This document shows positions 5,210 to 7,057 of a stretch of 7,057 nucleotides of DNA, piece by piece (the stretch's first letter is position 1; every line of letters begins with the position of its first letter). A program made the position numbers and the translations under genes. Under the pieces are notes generated by a model. That model was not told the DNA's origin. It did not search any database and worked only from the letters and a program-made list of their open reading frames with translations. Source of the stretch: Candidatus Wildermuthbacteria bacterium (GTDB taxonomy: Bacteria > Patescibacteriota > Minisyncoccia > Minisyncoccales > UBA10102). The stretch lies in the NCBI GenBank assembly GCA_016177245.1, contig JACOVR010000011.1, forward strand, positions 1 to 7,057. Direction: 5' to 3'.

Positions 5210-5949
5210 TTTCAATAAAAACACCTCAAGAGATCCGCGCCATGCAAGAGGGAGGGAGAATGCTCGCAACGATTCTTGAGAAAGTTTCGCAACAGATCAA
5301 TCCAGGCATCACAACGAAAGAACTCGACAGGGCCGCAGAAGCCCTGATTTTACATGGAGGAGCAAAAGTAGCATTTCGCGGCTATGAAGGGTTCCCAGCA
5401 ACGATATGCATTTCGATCAACGACGAGATAGTCCATGTGATCCCGTCAGAAAGAATACTCAAGGAGGGCGATATTGTAACACTGGACCTCGGGCTCATTT
5501 GGCAGGGATTCTATCTGGATATGGCGCGAACGTTTCCCGTGGGAAAGGTAAGTTTTGAGGCAAAGCTGCTCATTGAAACAACAAAAAAAGCGCTGCGCCT
5601 GGGCATTAAAAAGGCGAGGCCCGGCAATACCGTTGGCGACATTGGGAATACGATTCAGCGCTTTGTGGAGGGGCAAGGATACGGCGTAGTGCGCGAACTG
5701 TGCGGCCATGGCATTGGGAAAGAACTCCACGAGGATCCAAAGGTTTTAAACTATGGGAAAAGGGGAGAGGGAGAAACCCTGAAAGAAGGCATGGTTATCT
5801 GCATTGAGCCAATGATTACGGTCGGGCACTGGAAACTCAAAAAATCAGAAGACGGCTATGGATTCGCCACCCACGACGGCTCCCTGTCCTGCCATTTCGA
5901 AGACACCGTAGCCATCACCTCCCGCGGCCCTCTCGTGTTGACTCGATGA
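5206..5949 (+). CDS. map: Type I methionine aminopeptidase
   Basis: This 247-residue protein removes the initiator Met from nascent proteins in the cytoplasm. All five metal ligands of the pita-bread fold are present: D94, D105, H168, E201 and E232, in the motifs TLDLGLIWQGFYLDMART, GHGIGKELHEDP, IEPM and HFEDTV. H77 in IVHVIP corresponds to the substrate-binding histidine of the family; the following residue is Val where Gly is common. H175 matches the second conserved active-site histidine. Length is normal for bacterial type I. It starts at ATG 5206, overlapping the kinase stop as ATGA. The genes that usually follow map in this operon (infA, rpmJ, rpsM) are missing. Confidence 0.97.
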   Translation: MISIKTPQEIRAMQEGGRMLATILEKVSQQINPGITTKELDRAAEALILHGGAKVAFRGYEGFPATICISINDEIVHVIPSERILKEGDIVTLDLGLIWQGFYLDMARTFPVGKVSFEAKLLIETTKKALRLGIKKARPGNTVGDIGNTIQRFVEGQGYGVVRELCGHGIGKELHEDPKVLNYGKRGEGETLKEGMVICIEPMITVGHWKLKKSEDGYGFATHDGSLSCHFEDTVAITSRGPLVLTR

Positions 5950-5985
5950 GGAGCCGATCTTTTTTAGACAACATCTTTTGAGCGT

Positions 5986-6023
5986 TATCACTTTATTATT
6001 GCTCCAGCAAGAATAAAGTGATA
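5986..6023. repeat. Long inverted repeat (hairpin) downstream of map
   Basis: TATCACTTTATT (5986-5997) and AATAAAGTGATA (6012-6023) form a perfect 12-base inverted repeat. Inside it, TTGC (5999-6002) pairs with GCAA (6007-6010) around the loop TCCA, leaving one A/G mismatch, so the whole element folds into a 16-pair hairpin. The bases CTCCAG (6002-6007) are also complementary to CTGGAG (6024-6029) just after the stem, allowing an alternative or pseudoknot pairing. No T-run follows the 3' arm, so it is not a standard intrinsic terminator. It could be an mRNA 3' structure, an operator or a remnant of a small mobile repeat. Confidence 0.7.
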
Positions 6024-6030
6024 CTGGAGA

Positions 6031-6058
6031 GTTATTACGAGCGATCGCTTACAATAAC
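6031..6058. repeat. Second imperfect inverted repeat with palindromic core
   Basis: GTTATT (6031-6036) and AATAAC (6053-6058) flank the perfect 10-base palindrome AGCGATCGCT (6040-6049), separated by unpaired AC and AC with a possible G/T pair. It starts eight bases after the stem of the first hairpin and ends about 35 bases before the -10 element of the peptidase promoter. A palindromic protein-binding site or an RNA hairpin are both possible; the sequence alone does not decide. Confidence 0.5.
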
Positions 6059-6069
6059 CCACCGCGCCC

Positions 6070-6098
6070 TTTTTGTTTTGGGGGAAAGATGGTATAAT
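6070..6098 (+). promoter_or_regulatory. Predicted extended -10 promoter for the S41 peptidase gene
   Basis: TATAAT (6093-6098) is a perfect sigma-70 type -10 box, preceded by TGG (6090-6092), an extended -10 TGn motif. The region at 17-base spacing (6070-6075, TTTTTG) is a poor -35 match, which an extended -10 can compensate for. Transcription would start near 6105, about 12 bases before the ATG at 6117. That gives a very short leader with no Shine-Dalgarno sequence. The promoter marks a new transcription unit after the ribosomal operon. Confidence 0.65.
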
Positions 6099-6116
6099 GT
6101 TGATGTTCGATTTGAT

Positions 6117-7057
6117 ATGTTTTCTCAAAGAAAGTATCTCATTTTATTTTTTATTGGAGTCATTGCCATCAGTTTTGTCTGGGGGTTTTCTGTTGGGAAG
6201 CAGCAGGCGAGGATTGTGCCGATTGAGGGGGTGGTGAATCTTGAGGTGGGAAAGCCGGAGGCGGTTAATTTTTCTTTGTTTTGGGACGCGTGGCGCGTGA
6301 TTCAGGAGAAGTTTGCTCATTCCGATTCCCTCAACCCACAGGAAATGGTGTACGGAGCGATTCGAGGAATGGTTGCGTCGTTGGGCGACGACTACACCGT
6401 GTTTTTGGATGCCGAAGAAAAAAAGAAATTCTTTGAAGATGTCTCTGGGATGTTTGAGGGGGTTGGCATGGAAATTGGCGTTCGTTCAAGACGGCTCAAG
6501 GTGATCGCGCCCCTCGACGGAACCCCTGCTGCAAGGGCGGGGTTGCGGGCGGGAGACAATATTTTAAAAATTGATGGCACAACCACGGAAAACATGACCG
6601 TGGAAAAGGCCGTGTCTCTCATCCGCGGCAAGAAAGGCACAAAGGTTGCCCTCACGGTCATACGAGACGGATGGGATGAATCGAAAGAGTTTGTCATCGA
6701 AAGGGCGGTGATTCAGGTTCCATCACTCAAATGGGAATTGAAAGAGGGCAACATCGCATACCTTAAACTTTCTCAATTTTCAGAAAAAGCAAAGAACGAT
6801 TTTCGCAGGGCTGCTTCAGAGATTGCTTCAAGCGGCGCAGACAGAATCGTGCTTGACCTGCGCAATAACCCCGGAGGATTCCTGCAGGTTGCAGAAGATA
6901 TTGCAGGGTGGTTTTTGGAGCGCGGCCAGCTTGTGGTGATTGAGGAAGTCGGTCCCCAGAAAGAGCGCAGGGAACACAAGGCATCGGGCAACGGGCTTTT
7001 GATTTCGTATCCAACGGTTGTGCTGCTCAACGAGGGATCGGCTTCCGCGTCGGAAAT
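6117..7057 (+). CDS. S41-family C-terminal processing peptidase (CtpA/Prc-like), partial at 3' end
   Basis: The open frame gives 313 codons and runs off the right edge. Residues 7-23 form a hydrophobic membrane anchor or signal sequence (YLILFFIGVIAISFVWG), so the protein probably faces outside the membrane. A helical N-terminal region includes GAIRGMVASLGDDYTVFL (80-97), typical of the family. The PDZ domain is at about 112-195 (GMFEGVGMEI, TPAARAGLRAGDNILKIDG). The S41 core begins at about 212 (NIAYLKLSQF) and includes DLRNNPGG (247-254) and NEGSASASE (305-313), which carries the nucleophilic Ser. The general-base Lys would lie about 25 residues further on, outside the window. Such enzymes cut envelope proteins near their C-termini. 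ATG 6117 is the only in-frame start after the promoter; its substrate is unknown. Confidence 0.93.
   Translation, partial: MFSQRKYLILFFIGVIAISFVWGFSVGKQQARIVPIEGVVNLEVGKPEAVNFSLFWDAWRVIQEKFAHSDSLNPQEMVYGAIRGMVASLGDDYTVFLDAEEKKKFFEDVSGMFEGVGMEIGVRSRRLKVIAPLDGTPAARAGLRAGDNILKIDGTTTENMTVEKAVSLIRGKKGTKVALTVIRDGWDESKEFVIERAVIQVPSLKWELKEGNIAYLKLSQFSEKAKNDFRRAASEIASSGADRIVLDLRNNPGGFLQVAEDIAGWFLERGQLVVIEEVGPQKERREHKASGNGLLISYPTVVLLNEGSASASE

Noticed and set aside
5925..5966. Intrinsic terminator at the end of map with T-run 5960-5965
   Set aside because: Only short, bulged stems (such as CCTC with GAGG) can be drawn, and the T-run is about ten bases from them.
6031..6058. Integron attC-like site (GTT ... 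AAC ends)
   Set aside because: The inner bases do not fit the GTTRRRY/RYYYAAC core pattern, and no integrase or cassette context is present.
5980..6062. Possible tRNA or small structured tRNA-like gene ending near ACCCACC
   Set aside because: There is no T-loop GTTCRA motif, no acceptor stem pairing and no recognisable anticodon arm; the dyads are better described as separate hairpins.

Overview
This window is the distal two thirds of a bacterial spc-type ribosomal protein operon, all on the + strand, followed by a separate peptidase gene. The order is the tail of rplN (L14), rplX (L24), rplE (L5), rpsN (S14, zinc type), rpsH (S8), rplF (L6), rplR (L18), rpsE (S5), rplO (L15), secY, an adk-like nucleotide kinase gene and map. 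After a 167-base non-coding stretch comes the start of an S41-family (C-terminal processing) peptidase gene, which runs off the right edge. UGA ends several genes (rplN, secY, adk, map), so the standard bacterial code is in use.

The likely source is a member of the Candidate Phyla Radiation (Patescibacteria), perhaps a Parcubacteria-like lineage. This is inference. The evidence is the absence of rpmD (L30) between rpsE and rplO (loss of L30 is a known CPR trait), very tight or overlapping gene junctions with few Shine-Dalgarno sequences, and low-complexity repeats of a kind I associate with these genomes. No search was run to confirm it.

Layout: bases 1-4637 encode ribosomal large- and small-subunit proteins plus the SecY channel. 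Their co-transcription couples ribosome assembly to the membrane secretion channel. Bases 4634-5949 encode a P-loop nucleotide kinase and methionine aminopeptidase, coupled by ATGA stop/start overlaps. The usual next genes (infA, rpmJ, rpsM) are absent, so the operon is broken here. Bases 5950-6116 hold two inverted repeats and an extended -10 promoter. The peptidase gene (6117 to the edge) has an N-terminal membrane anchor, a PDZ domain and the start of the S41 catalytic core.

The most unusual feature is at the gene junctions. Three of them (L24/L5, L5/S14, L18/S5) carry copies of a 9-base repeat of the form GTCC[T/G]ATNN. Two others (S14/S8, S8/L6) carry an identical 25-base sequence running from the last codon of one gene to the ATG of the next. 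The 9-mer repeats are partly coding: they supply the stop codon of L24 and most of a low-complexity N-terminal extension of S5. The rest of the window is a conventional ribosomal protein operon, and I see no clear new enzymatic or defence system.
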